A stretch of DNA of 64,000 nt from Cichorium intybus (lineage: Eukaryota; Streptophyta; Magnoliopsida; Asterales; Asteraceae): NCBI GenBank assembly GCA_023525715.1, contig CM042012.1:46807561-46871560 (forward strand), written 5' to 3'. The position numbers and the translations under genes are program-made. How positions within the stretch are numbered: position 1 is the stretch's first letter; each line of letters opens with the position of its first letter. Below are positions 1-13,372 of the stretch, in pieces. Under the pieces are notes generated by a model. That model was not told where the DNA came from and searched no databases. It saw nothing but the letters and a program-made list of their open reading frames with translations.

Positions 1-1073
1 TGTTTAATCATTAAAGTATTAAATAAATACTAAAATAGTTCAGAAAAATATGAAAATTTTACAGTAATTACTATTTTATGAATTAATGATTTACTAATAA
101 TTTCAGAAATTTTCAATACTGTTTCCTATTTAAAACCATTTTCCTAAGTATTTAAGCATGTAAAAATGCATTTTAATGATTATTCAATATAAATAATTGT
201 TAAAATCTGTAAATACTTATGATTGGGCAAGTTATTATTTTAATAAGAAATTATTAAAATCTTTCCTAAATTGAAAATATAAATTAATTATGCAAAGTAA
301 TTAATTCAATTTAAAATTCATTTAACAAATAAATACCTTAATATTCAAATCAAAATGGATTATTGTTAATTCATCTAATATAAGAATATGTGTCTAATTA
401 TTTTTATTAATATTTCATTCCCGTTTAGCAGTTCCTAAACCAAAACTATTAATTATATTAGGTTCTACGACATTTTGACCCGGGCCGTCTATCGTACGAC
501 ACGCGTATTCCGTTTGGACTAAAATGAGTAATCTACCCCATATTTTATAATTTTCAATACTTTTGGGGTGTATCATGTGATTGATTGCACGTGGTTGAGT
601 GTGTATGATGATTAGATGCTCCATCCTATATATATACGTATATATGTATATATAGGGTGAGGACTTATTGTTGTTGTTATCATTTGTTGATCAATTTTTG
701 ATTTATAAACTGTTATCTCAATAACACTTGCTTGCCAACTTCAAAAGAAAACAAATTTCAAATTATTCAAACTCACAATTTTCTTTAATAAAACTAGATT
801 ACTCACCAACTCTCGTAGTTGACCTGTTTTTACCCATGATGCAGATTTGAAGAATGAAGTTGATGAAAAGTAGGGTTTACCTTAGAAACCCACAAGACTA
901 TTTAAATTTGATGTAATAAATGTTATTGTATTATGATTTGTATTTGTATGTTGTGGATGTTGTTTGCATACTTAGTACTTAATTGAATCTAATCATATTA
1001 TAACATAGTTGGCATGAGACTTTGAACAATATATCACGCCTTGATCGATTCCGCCAAGGATCGGGGTGTGACA
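1..1073 (+). repeat. 5' LTR of element A (partial, internally deleted)
   Basis: It ends in TGTGACA directly before the primer-binding site. It matches 7875-9178 of the 3' LTR except for the lack of 231 bp, corresponding to 8451-8681 there. The deletion joint lies at 577-579 and is bounded by a GTG present at both breakpoints. It contains the short alternating stretch around 630-655 that is greatly expanded to (AT)n in the B and C LTRs. Confidence 0.93.
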
Positions 1074-1076
1074 GAT

Positions 1077-1088
1077 TGGTATCAGAGC
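1077..1088 (+). other. Primer-binding site (initiator Met tRNA) of element A
   Basis: TGGTATCAGAGC lies 3 nt after the LTR end. It is complementary to the 3' end of plant initiator methionine tRNA and marks the start of minus-strand cDNA synthesis. The 815 bp that follow, up to the gag ATG at 1904, are the untranslated leader and are shared with B and C. Confidence 0.93.
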
Positions 1089-1903
1089 CCTTGACTATAG
1101 GGAATTAGGTTAATTGCCTTGACCTAGTCTATAGCCTCTAGGGTCCTCTCGTATGCTAGTTTATAAAATGCACACACAACTGCATGCAACTCGCACTTAG
1201 AAAATCCTAGAAATACCTTTGTGTGCTAATTGCTCCCTCATGTGCTTACGTATTATTCCCGACACTTATATGTGTGCATACACTTGTGAATTTTCTCCTC
1301 TTTCTCTTAAAATCACACACATACTCAAATGGTTTCAAAATAAAAATTTATATACAGATATATTCCTTAGAGCTCATAGGAAATTAAAAGTCATCCACTC
1401 TAGTTGGGTAGGATCAAAGTAATGGACGCGTAGTAACTGGAAGGGGGAGGTGCCGGTAGCCTGAAAGTCCTGACTAGGTAAGCATTCGTATACATCCCAA
1501 TCAACCGAGGGACCAGTTTTCTTACCTGGGGACCAAAGGCGAGAGTTCCCAAACCTATAGGCCAAAGCGCGTTATTCACATTACTTTTGAGCCATCAAAA
1601 TACCCGACCTTATCAAACGTATCCGAAAGGATACACTCCAAAATGGCCAACTCATTGGACTATTAAGTTCCCTATTGGGCCTTGAAGTGGGAAAAACATG
1701 TGAAAACTTAGTATTGTGGGGGCCCACGCAATTGCTACATGCTTCACATTTAGTACCCATGGAAAGCCCAAAAGGTGCCCAACACTCCTAACCATGGCCC
1801 AACAAGTGTTTTACAATCATTTTACCAAACAATGTCTACAAACTTAATTTCCATAATCAATTTACAAAAAAAACTCACAAGTCCATATGCGTGTTCATCA
1901 TAG
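1089..1903 (+). other. Untranslated leader of element A
   Basis: This is non-coding sequence between primer site and gag. It is closely repeated at 24904-25705 (B) and, inverted, at 31093-31877 (C). I see no convincing ORF; short open stretches here are not conserved in frame. Confidence 0.8.
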
Positions 1904-4900
1904 ATGGCATTACGACCCCCATACGCTGCTCGCAGCAACCGAAGGCTAGCCGCCCTTATCGCTAAGGAGGTATCAAACGTCATCCCAACAATTGCAACCC
2001 AACTTCAAGCTCTTCAGCCGCAAGCTCCAGCAACCACTCCTCGTTGCTCGTTTAATCACTTTCGTAACTGCAATCCGCCTTACTTCAAAGGCATCGATGG
2101 TGCCACCGCACTCCTTACATGGATCGAAGAAATGGAGAGTACTTTCATTCATAGCGAGTGTCCTGAGGACCTGATGGTCCGTCACGCCACAGGGTGCCTC
2201 CAAGGTCATGCTCTCACCTGGTGGAACCTAGAAAAACGGGCAAAAGGAGAGGCTGTTGCCTTGGGAATGACCTGGTCAACACTAAAGGAACGCATGATGG
2301 AGAAGTTCTGCCCTGACAGCGAATTGCAAACTCTCGAGGAGGAATTCTGGAATCTGAAACAGGTGGGAGGCGACAACGCAACCTACACAAATAGATTCCA
2401 TGATCTCTCAAGACTCCTACCTCACATGGTTCAACCTATGAAAACCGCAATACGCCGCTACATCAAAGGGTTACCGCGCGAGATCCGTGATTCGGTGACC
2501 AGCAGCAGGCCATCTACCCTGGAATCCGCTATTGAAATAGCAGGTCAACTCAACGAGGACAATGTGAACGATGGTGTCCTCCCACGCAAGGGTTTAAAGA
2601 TGTCTACTAAAAAGCCGACTCTTGAGACTCCCCTAATTGTCAAGTCCGAGTCCTCACACCGACACGACAAAAAGAAGCGGAAAAGCCATCACCACAACCA
2701 TGCTGTTATTACCCCTGCCACTCCTATCTCCCAAGTCACCACATAAGCCCAACCAAACAAAAAGCCGTATACAGGACCTCACCCCCTCTGTAACCATTGT
2801 AACTATCACCATATGTCCACCAGCCCGTGTCGCCTTTGTACGACTTGTGGTCGCTATGGCCACTTGGCAGACACATGCCGTGCACCAAAAACTCGGCGAC
2901 CATTCGCTCTACCCTCAAATCAGCAAACACAAACCCGGTATCCAACTGGAACATGCTTCAACTGTGGTGACCCCACCCATTTCAGAAACGCGTGTCCTAG
3001 GCTTGTCAATATCATTAACACTCAAGCCCAGGCAAATCCAACAATGCATGTTCCAGCTCCCAAAGGCCGAGCATTTGTCATTACCGCAACCCAAGCACAG
3101 ACCGATAACAAGGTCGTAAATGGTACGTTTCTCATAAATGACTGCTACGCGTCAGTACTTTTTGATTCAGGTGCCGATAAAAGTTTTGTGTCTTTGGAAT
3201 TTGAACTCATACTTCACACACCTCGCACGATTCTTGATGAAAACTTTACCGTAGAATTCGCCAATGGAAAATACATTTCACTCAATGCAGTCATCCAAGA
3301 TTGCAATTTCGATTTTTGCAGTCATAAATTTTCAGTCAATTTAGTTCCTATGGAACTTGGTAGCTTCGACATCATCGTGGGAATGGATTGGCTATCCCAA
3401 AACCATGCTGAAATAGTATGTTACGAGAAGTTTATTCGTATTCCTCTTGCCGACGGTCAAAGTCTTCATATTTATGGCGAGACTCGTTCAAAAAAGCTTA
3501 GTCTTATGTCATGTACTCAAGCTCGATCATATCTACGTAAAGAATACATGGCTTTCTTAGCCCATGTGGTGGAAACAAAGGTCGAAAAAAAGAAGATCGA
3601 AGATATTCCGATTGTACGAGACTTTCCCGACATCTTTCCCGATGACGTATCTGGACTCCCACCAGTACGTGAGCTAGAGTTCCGCATCGATCTCGTTCCT
3701 GAGGCTGCTCCCATAGCCAAGTCTCCATATCGGTTGGCTCCAACCGAGATGCAAGAATTGGCAAGTCAGCTCCAAGAATTAACCGATAAGGGATTTATCC
3801 GCCCTAGTACTTCACCCTGGGGAGCCCCGGTTCTCTTCATTAAAAAGAAAGATGGTTCGTTTCGTATGTGTATCGATTATCGGGAGTTAAATAAATTGAC
3901 CATCAAGAACCGATATCCGTTACCTCGGATCGACAACCTTTTTGATCAGCTTCAAGGAGCTTCATGCTTCTCAAAAATCGACCTCCGCTCGGGTTATCAC
4001 CAACTTCGAGTACGGGAAGAAGACATCCCCAAAACCGCTTTCCGAACCCGCTATGGTCATTACGAGTTCACCGTTATGCCTTTTGGCCTAACGAATGCCC
4101 CTGCCGCATTCATGGACTTGATGAATCGGGTATTTAAACCTTATCTCGACCGTTTTGTTATCGTCTTTATTGATGACATCCTCATTTACTCCAAGACAAA
4201 GTCAGACCATGAAAGACACCTTCGTCTAACTCTCCAAACATTGCAAGGAAATCAGCTTTATGCCAAATTTTCGAAATGCGGGTTTTGGTTAAATGAGGTA
4301 CAATTCCTCGGTCATATTGTAAGTGACAAGGGTATTTTAGTCGATCCCGCAAAAGTTGAAGCAGTCAAGAATTGGAAAGCCCCACGTACCCCCAAGGAAA
4401 TTCGGTCATTCCTCGATTTAGCCGGCTATTACCGGCGTTTCATTTCAAATTTCTCAAAGATCGCTTTACCGCTTACTTTTCTCACTTGCAAGGGTACGCC
4501 ATTTGATTGGGGACCCAAGCAGGAAGACGCTTTCCAAACTCTTAAACAAAGATTGTGTGACGCTCCAATTCTTACACTCCCTGAAGGATCCGAAGATTTC
4601 GTGGTATACTGCGATGCCTCCAATCTCGGTCTAGGTTGTGTTTTGATGCAAAGGGGAAAGGTTATAGCTTACGCATCGCGACAACTCAAAATCCACGAAA
4701 GGAATTATACGACTCATGATTTGGAGCTCGGTGCGGTGGTTTTCGCTCTTAAAATTTGGAGACATTACATTTACGACACTAAATGTGTAATTTTCACCGA
4801 CCATAAGAGCTTGCAACATATTCTTAATCAAAAGGAACTCAATATGAGGCAAACACGATGGGTCGAACTCCTAAATGATTACGAGTGTGAAATACGCTAT

Positions 4901-6436
4901 CATCCGGGCAAGGCGAACGTCGTAGCCGACGCGTTAAGCCGAAAAGAACATGCCAAAGCATTTCATTTAATATGTTCTCCTATCTTGTCCAATCTCAGCG
5001 ACCGAATTCGAGGAGCCCAACACTCGGCAATTACCGAAAATGACATGCCCACGGGAATTGATGGGGAGTTGGAATCTAAATCTGATGGTATTTTCTATTA
5101 TCAAGATCGCATCTGGATCCCAGATCGCGACAATCTTCGTACATTCCTGATGGAAGAAATCCATAAAACTCGATATTCCATTCATCCGGGCGCTGACAAG
5201 ATGTATCATGGCTTGAGAACTAATTATTGGTGGTCGGGAATGAAAAAGGATATTGCTTTATTCGTAGCCAAATGTCTTACATGTTCCAGGGTCAAAGCAG
5301 AACATCAACGACCCTCTGGACTATTGGTCCAACCGGTAATCCCCGAGTGGAAATGGGAAGCGATCACAATGGATTTCGTAACCAAACTTCCCCGTACCAC
5401 AAAGGGACATGACAGCATTTGGGTAATCGTTGACCGTTTGACTAAATCTGCTCACTTCCTTCCCATCCGTGAACATTTCAAGGTCGAACAACTTGCTCGG
5501 ATTTACGTCGACGAGATAGTTAGTCGGCATGGCATCCCTCTCAGCATCATTTCAGATCGTGATGGGAGATTTCTCTCTCGGTTCTGGCAATCACTTCAAG
5601 AAGCCATGGGAACCCGCCTCGATCTCAGTACCGCCTATCATCCTCAGACCGATGGTCAATCTGAGAGGACAATTCAAACACTCGAAGATATGTTGAGGGC
5701 GTGTGTCTTAGATTTCGGAGGAAACTGGGACTCTCATTTACCGTTGGTGGAATTCTCCTATAATAACAGTTATCATTCTAGCATCGGGATGCCACCATTT
5801 GAGGCATTGTATGGCCGTAAATGCCGATCTCCTATTTGCTGGCATGAAATTGGCGAGTCCCATGTAATTCGCGCAACAGTGGATTCTCCAATCGTTGGTC
5901 CTGAGCTTATCCAGGAAACAACGAACAAAATCACTCAGATTCGCAATAACCTTCTCACAGCTCGTAGCCGACAAAAGAGTTACGCCGACAAGCGACGCAA
6001 ACCGCTTGAATTTACCGTGGGTGACATGGTCATGTTAAAAGTGTCCCCATGGAAAGGTGTGGTTCGATTTGGACGTAAGGGTAAATTGGCACCCCGCTAC
6101 GTAGGGCCGTTTAAGATCCTGAAAAGGATCGGACCAGTAGCCTACGAGTTGGATCTACCAACAGAACTTAATAAAGTTCACCCAGTATTTCATATAGCCA
6201 ACCTCAAGAAGTGTTTAGCAGACGAGAACCTTCATGTTCCTCTCGAGGATATCCAAATCGACGAGACAATGCAATTTATCGAGAAACCCTTGGAAATTGC
6301 CGACCGAAAGGAAAAGCCACTCAAAAGAAGTCGCATTCCCCTGGTCAAGGTCAGGTGGCAGTCAGCACGTGGACCCGAGTATACATGGGAGCGTGAGGAT
6401 CAAATGCGTACTAAATACCCGCAGCTTTTCTCTTAA
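1904..6436 (+). pseudogene. gag-pol polyprotein of element A, one in-frame stop
   Basis: This is a single reading frame for gag, nucleocapsid, aspartic protease, RT, RNase H, integrase and a chromodomain-like tail. The ATG at 1904 (MALRPPYAAR) is used in B and C as well. Two CCHC knuckles lie at 2837-2878 and 2954-2995. The protease DSGA motif is at about 3164, RT FIDDILIY at about 4164, RNase H VVYCDAS at about 4600, the integrase zinc region at about 5170-5290, SDRDGRF at about 5550, TAYHPQTDGQSER at about 5630, the GPF motif at about 6100, and the tail TWEREDQM ends the frame. The only lesion seen is TAA at 2744-2746, within a 9-bp insertion absent from B and C. The frame stays open after it (next ATG 2813). 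Downstream domains look catalytically complete. Confidence 0.93.
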
Positions 6437-6450
6437 GGTACTTTCTTCTT

Positions 6451-6469
6451 AAATTTCGGGACGAAATTT
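6451..6469. other. Hairpin between pol stop and polypurine tract
   Basis: The 8-bp arms AAATTTCG and CGAAATTT are separated by GGA. The same hairpin sits in the same place in C (34649-34667) and in the different family D (59278-59294). Confidence 0.75.
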
Positions 6470-6472
6470 ACT

Positions 6473-6486
6473 AAAGTAGGGGAGAC
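6473..6486 (+). other. Polypurine tract of element A
   Basis: AAAGTAGGGGAGAC lies immediately before the 3' LTR (TGTGACATCC). It is the expected plus-strand primer in reverse transcription. Confidence 0.88.
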
Positions 6487-9178
6487 TGTGACATCCGCCT
6501 AAAATGGATTCGGGTCAACCCAACCCAATTGGAAATTTAATAAACCCTACTCAAGATTACTTGAGGCTAATAGGATCAAAACCCATATAATACGATATAA
6601 ATTGACGTTAATAGCAATATAGCATAGTATAACGTTATAACTATAATCAAATAAAATTATGATAACATATTAAAATAAAATCAAAGTATGATGCTCTAAT
6701 TAAATTAAAAGAATCAAACTTGAATGCTATAATTAAACTTCAAATCAAAGTAGATTGTTATAATCAAATAATAACCTATTTTTTTTTTATAAAACTCTAT
6801 TTTTATAAACTCTACATTAAATTTTATAAAATTCTTATATTAATTAGTGTATTATATAGAGATGCTTGTGCTAGTGGGAAATTATGAAGACCACCAAAAG
6901 CCAAAAGTTATTCCCATGGTCTCCCACTCACACCTCTCATCATCTTTCCTTTCATTTTTCTCCCAACACATTATTCTTATCACCACTCAAACCCTCTCTA
7001 TTCTTTCTCTCACTCTCAATCTCGAAATTCTTCCAAGAAATATCAATTTTCCAGCCAAGAACAATCCCTCATACTCAAATCTCCATCCCTCTTGAAGCAT
7101 TCATCAAGGTATGTTGTTAAAAGTTTCAAATTCATTAATGAAACAAATTAAATCCACCAAAATATCTAAAGCTCATTTTATATATAAACCTGATTTTTCT
7201 CAGAATCCCATCAATAAAATAAGAAGTTATGGAAATTTTCAGAAAATAACTTATTTTTATTGAATTACTATAATTATTACAATATAATAGGGCAATAATT
7301 CACATAAAATACTTTTTACCATCAATAAATTCTGGAAAACTTCTGAAATGACCCATATATTTATTCAAGTGGATTTATGAAGTTTCATTCATTTATATTA
7401 CTGTTTTATGCTTATTGTGTATTTTATTTTTTATAGATAAATAAATAGCAAAATATAGTTATTTAGGTCCAAAATTAGATGTTATATTTTTCGCACCTTA
7501 TTAACATTATAAAGACTCCATGACAAAATTTACATAATTTGTTAAGAATGTTTGCTTAATTTTCCTGATTTAATGATTGTTTAATGGTTTAAATTGATAA
7601 TAAATACCTACACATGTCCAAAAATTATAAAACCTTATCAGAATGTCACATATAACATAATAATCATAAATAAAAAGTTTGATGAATTTCCCTTAATCGT
7701 TTTGCTATTATTTATGATTTTATTGATTAATTAATAATGAAACATATAAAAACTACTTCCCTTAGTCAAAAATGTCCAAAACCCTTAAAATAGGCTCTAT
7801 ATAATGTTAGAAAACCATGGTTAATTTTCCAGAATTTTTGGGGTTCATTTATTGTTTTTCCTAGATTTTGTTGTTGTTTAATCATTAAAGTATTAAATAA
7901 ATACTAAAACAGTTCAGAAAAATATGAAAATTTTACAGTAATTACTATTTTATGAATTAATGATTTACTAATACTTTCAGAAATTTTCAATACTGTTTAC
8001 TATTTAAAACCATTTTCCTAAGTATTTAAGCATGTAAAAATGCATTTTAATGATTATTCAATATAAATAATTGTTAAAATCTGTAAATACTTATGATTGG
8101 GCAAGTTATTATTTTAATAAGAAATTATTAAAATCTTTCCTAAATTGAAAATATAAATTAATTATGCAAAGTAATTAATTCAATTTAAAATTCATTTAAC
8201 AAATAAATACCTTAATATTCAAATCAAAATGGATTATTGTTAATTCATCTAATATAAGAATATGTGTCTAATTATTTTTATTAATATTCCATTCCCGTTT
8301 AGCAGTTCCTAAACCAAAACTATTAATTATATTAGGTTCTACGACATTTTGACCCGGGCCGTCTATCGTACGACACGCGTATTCCGTTTGGACTAAAGTG
8401 AGTAATCTACCCCATATTTTATAATTTTCAATACTTTTGGGGTGTATCATGTGGTTCTAATATATTTCCAACTTCACTTTAGTATTTTATCACAATTGTG
8501 ACATTGTTGAGACATTTATACTTGAATAATTATTTGTATAATTATTGTTTGTTTACGCTACATGTACTTGTAGTGCATTATCATTTTTAGTCTAATCTCC
8601 ATGACTATGCCCGTATTCTTGAGGTACGTTATGGACAATAATAGCGCTATTGGGTTGACCACCCCGCATTGGGACGCTAAGGTGATTGATTGCACGTGGT
8701 TGAGTGTGTATGATGATTAGATGCTCCATCCTATATATATACGTATATATGTATATATAGGGTGAGGACTTATTGTTGTTGTTATCATTTGTTGATCAAT
8801 TTTTGATTTATAAACTGTTATCTCAATAACACTTGCTTGCCAACTTCAAAAGAAAACAAATTTCAAATTATTCAAACTCACAATTTTCTTTAATAAAACT
8901 AGATTACTCACCAACTCTCGTAGTTGACCTGTTTTTACCCATGATGTAGATTTGAAGAATGAAGTTGATGAAAAGTAGGGTTTACCTTAGAAACCCACAA
9001 GACTATTTAAATTTGATGTAATAAATGTTATTGTATTATGATTTGTATTTGTATGTTGTGGATGTTGTTTGCATACTTAGTACTTAATTGAATCTAATCA
9101 TATTATAACATAGTTGTCATGAGACTTTGAACAATATATCACGCCTTGATCGATTCCGCCAAGGATCGGGGTGTGACA
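6487..9178 (+). repeat. 3' LTR of element A (2,692 bp)
   Basis: It runs from TGTGACATCC to GGGTGTGACA. Homologous LTRs lie at 22142-24888 and, inverted, at 31893-34631. It keeps the 231 bp missing from the 5' copy. There is no coding content; short open frames around 6850-7120 recur in all LTR copies but resemble no known protein. Confidence 0.93.
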
Positions 9179-10150
9179 TAAAGAAGTACCAATTTTTCTA
9201 TTTTGTTCTACATAAATCCTATTGAAAAATTATTCTTAACTGTGGTCCCTAAATAACATTGAACTTGTTATTTTCTTAAATGAAATTACTAGAATTAAAA
9301 ACCTAGAATGAAGTTATTGTTTTTGTTTGTTAGATATATCGAAAAATAGCATTATACTTTTATAAATAACATTAAATTTTAAAAAGATTCACAAACTTAG
9401 CATTGTACTTTCCTAAATTGCATTTAACAACCTGAAATAAACTTGTTGTTTTCATAAACATCATATATATTGCATTGTCTATAACACCACATGCAATTTC
9501 ATACATTTTAGCACACACTCTACATAATAAAAAGATAACATAAGACAACTTTATTACATTCAAACATCGATTACATTACATCCTAAGACAACAAAATACA
9601 ACTTTCATAAAGTTGAGCAAGGAAATTAGAAGTAGTATCCAATTAGTTTGGGGTGAATGGGTTGTGGTCTATATGATTTTGTTTGCTATTAGGGGAACTC
9701 TTTTTTTGGCAGTGTAACACCTAAGAAAGTACCCATTTTTCTATTTTATTCTACGTATATCATTTTGAAAAAAATTTCTTAACTGTGGTCCGTAAATAGC
9801 ATTGAACATGTTATTTTCTGGAATGAAATTACTAGAATTAAAAACCTAGAATGAATTTATTGTTTTCATTTGTTAGATCTATCGAAAAATAGCATTGTAC
9901 TTTTATAAATAGCATTAAATTTTTAAAAATATTCACAAAATTAGCATTGTACTTTCATAAATTGCATTTAGCAACCTAAAATAAACTTGTTGTTTTCATA
10001 AATATGATAGATTTAGCATTGTTTATAACACCACGTGCAATTTCATACATTTTAGCACATACTCTACATAATAAAAAAAGATAACATAAGACAACTTTTA
10101 TTACATTCAAACATTGATTATATTACATCCTAAGACAACAAAATACAACT
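9179..10150. repeat. Direct tandem duplication of about 540 bp
   Basis: The first unit runs from about 9180 to 9612, followed by about 110 bp of linker. The second unit runs from about 9722 to 10148. Both start with AAGAA(A)GTACC and end with ACAAAATACAACTTT. Element A is inserted at the very start of the first unit. No coding potential was recognised. Confidence 0.8.
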
Positions 10151-12611
10151 TTGAATCTTTGATAAGCTTTCCGTTTTCAAACACCTACTACATAATTTTC
10201 CAAAAAAGAAAAACTACTAGTAGTAAAGCACCCAATTTCTATTTCTTTATTTCTTTTTCCAACTTCGTTGTTTTTTTCCATCTTCTTTATATCTTATTCA
10301 AAGTTGGCCTTCATTTCTTCAAACTTGGAATTCCTTTTTCTATATTGTAGTAGTGTTTTCTTGAGGTATTTTGCCATTTCTTAACTTCTTAAATATCTGA
10401 AAATTAAGGATTTTGGCCCATTGAATATCAAGTTTCGTGTCAGTTCACTCAAAAATCACATTTTCGAACCTCTTTGAGACAACCAATTGCCAATTGGACA
10501 CACTAAAAACCTTCTTCATGGGTTCAAGATTGTCCAAGCGTCATTTTTCTTGAAGCTAAACGATAATAACAAGGATTATAAGAGTTGTACAAAATGTGAA
10601 CCTCCACATTGCCTTTTTACCTTGAAAATGGGTTATTCCATGTTGCAATGGCGTCGTTACCTTCTAATAACGTTTTTTAATTCAAAATGTGTTTCTTAAA
10701 CATGTTAGAAAGTTAGTTACATTTTTAAGATATTAACCTAATTTATGTACATGTAATGTCATTTTGAAACCCCTACAAGAACTTGTTAATAATAGAAGTT
10801 ACATACATGTAGGAAATAGGTCTTTGTAGACTAAACAAAGGGAATATATCACTTTCAAAGCTTTATCACATAATTTTAATACACACAATTCCAAAAAAAT
10901 ATATATATACTAACACCGTTTTGGTTATAATTTTCCTTTTTCGGACCAATTTACTTTCCATAGTCTTTTTGTTGCACACGTTCCTCGTTAATTTGTTACA
11001 TTTTCTATAAAACTTGCTGTTTTAAGAAAATGGTTTTTTTGATGCAAACAGCATCGCTTCGTTTTAAAATAATATGTTTTAAATAAATTTAGATTTTGTT
11101 ATTATTTTCATTTGATACCAACAGATATTCCTTGCTCTTTATCGGAAAATAATTTAATAAATCACATTATGGGATTTAAAAAATAAGAAAATTTTAGTAG
11201 CCGTTAAATAAATAGTTCCAAAACTTAACAAAATAAAAAATTCAACAAATATTAACCACCGTACGTTGAAGGATCCAACGTTTTGTTATTGTCTTGTTCC
11301 AAAATAATGGTAGTCAGATGATATAAAAGAATTGTCAAAAGAGTTCATATATTAATGAAAAATCTCATAAGTTTTTTTTAATAAAAAAACAACTAATAAA
11401 TCGTAAATGGCTATTGGAGGTGTTAAAACAGACGAGTAAGAATATCAGATGGTTTAGACAAGGGAAGTGATTTGCACACAGCAATTTTTATCATATACAA
11501 TAATTTATGTTTCAAAAGGATTGTGGAATATACATAAAAGCTATTAAATTATTATGTATGGATAAAAATTGTTATGTACAAATTACTCCCCGACAGGACA
11601 TAGATTAAAATAGTTTTGGATCAACTCGGCAATAAGAATTATAATATTTTGTTAATACCATCGTAGTCAATCAAGGATCGATATATACTAATAAGTATTA
11701 ATAGTAAATGGAATGTAAGATATCATTACTGTATACATGCATGAGACATAGAAGGAGACGTTAATATTGGGGTCGGTCTATTTTAAAGCTAAACATCAAG
11801 TTCGACCTTTTATTTAGTGCATGGTGTATACTATAGACATCCAAGATTATTACTTCTTTTATATCTCATCAATAATTTGTATTTTAATATTGTTTAGTTA
11901 TCATTTAACAATAACCAAAAGCTACGAATGGTTGGCGTGTTGTGTGTAAGATTTTGAATTTATCAATGGTTATTAAATAATATTTAAGTTCTTAAAAATT
12001 TAATTAACTGTATGATGGCGATGTTAGGTACCATCTAATTATTTTGACAATACAAAAATTAATACAAATGTAAAAGATGAAATTATAATATAATGCAAGT
12101 TCAATGATACGAGACACACACTTTTATAATATAGTTTGATCCCAAACACAATAAAAGTAGATAGTCAAGGCCAAGGGGGACATACCCTTTACATGTGTTT
12201 TAAAGTCTCATTGAGTCTCATTTAAGAGGAGAAATGGATAAAAATGTTGGCAAGAAAAAGAAAAAAACTTGATGTTCTTAAGTTTTTGTAAGGAATGAAG
12301 TGGAAAGAACAAAATGAAGATGATGGATAATCATCCCACCTAACTTTCTTTCTGATTTTGATGGATTTGGAGAGAAAAGAAGCGACTAGTAAAAATAATA
12401 CTTAAATATAAATTTCATTTCTTTTCTTTTCAACTCGGGAACATATAAAATGTTCATTTTCTTTTCTCTCATTCTTTTCTTTTCTTTTTTTATTTTGTTT
12501 TCTCTTATTTTCTTTTCTTTCTTTAGTAAAACTCATGAACTAAGTGTTACGGACAAGGAGCCAAGCACCCTCTAGATGTGGTGGGTTAGTGTAGAAGGAA
12601 TAAATTAAACT
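10151..12611. other. AT-rich intergenic DNA, no gene seen
   Basis: Non-coding, AT-rich sequence with homopyrimidine runs near 12420-12530 (CTTTT-type). I could not support a gene, RNA or mobile-element boundary here. Confidence 0.6.
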
Positions 12612-13355
12612 TAGGGCTGTTTGATGTACCTCTTACTAGGTCCAGTAAAAGGTCACGTCTGACTCGGTCCGAGTCAAGACGTTTGATAAAAATCCATAAT
12701 CTGACTCTTACTCGGTTCTAGATGGTCTAGCTTGGCCCACCAAAAAATGTTGTTGACTGAAGCTAAACGAACTCATTTCCTTGATTTGCCCTTCTCCTTA
12801 TCCTAACCCTAGTCGTGTTCCATCACTTTTCCGGCCTCCAACATCGACGGTCTCCTCCCTCCGACCTCCCTCCGACATCGACGACGTCGCTCCCTCCTCC
12901 GACCGACGACATCAGTGTCGGCCCTCCCTCATTTGAACGATACCTTTGTTGTCTCCGTCCAGCGCCCCCACCCTCCTTCGTCCGACAACATCAACATCGA
13001 ATGTCACTCCTCTGATCGACGCCTTCGTCGTCTTCGTCCAATGCCGCCTCCCTGAGCTTCGACATATAGCTGGCTGGGAACTTGTTGTGCAGGATTTAAT
13101 GAGTTCAAAAGTTAAATGTGAATTCAAATGTGAACTGATTAAAGTTGGTTACCACTTCATTTCCAACGACATAGTTACATTTCATTTTGTATGTCAAACA
13201 TATACATTTTATCTTGCACAAGATAGACCATAAGGGTAATGTGATCATTTTCATCATTCGGCAAAGCTAGTTATGCATAATCAAACAACATAGTTTTATT
13301 AAGAGGCGGATTCAATCAGAGCTTCTGACTCATTCAAACATCTACCAAAAGTATA
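12612..13355. mobile_element. Possible decayed hAT-type MITE with a GC-rich core
   Basis: The left edge AGGGCTGTTTGATG and a right edge ending in TCATTCAAACATCTACC resemble ends of common plant hAT miniature elements, but the inverted repeat is imperfect and no TSD is visible. The core at about 12790-13065 is much richer in GC, with repeated CTCC and GACATCGACG-like motifs, and looks like a captured 5' exon or untranslated region. No protein was recognised in any frame. Confidence 0.35.
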
Positions 13356-13372
13356 TACAGTTTCTCAAACAT

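Larger units (their letters stand above)
1..9178 (+). mobile_element. Ty3/gypsy LTR retrotransposon A (5' end cut by window)
   Basis: The order is LTR, tRNA primer site, gag-pol, polypurine tract, LTR, all on the plus strand. The 5' LTR begins before the window; position 1 matches about 7875 in the 3' LTR. By eye the LTR pair differs at only about seven positions in roughly 1 kb, apart from one 231-bp deletion, so the insertion is recent. The polyprotein order RT-RNase H-integrase plus a C-terminal chromodomain-like tail is that of plant chromoviruses; the Tekay/Del lineage is my best guess from the tail style. The TSD cannot be checked because the left flank is missing; the right flank begins TAAAG. 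Confidence 0.95.

Noticed and set aside
12815..13233. GC-rich open frames in both strands that could be a small gene
   Set aside because: Low-complexity Ser/Pro/Arg-type translations, no recognisable domain, no start or splice context; better seen as the core of a decayed DNA element.
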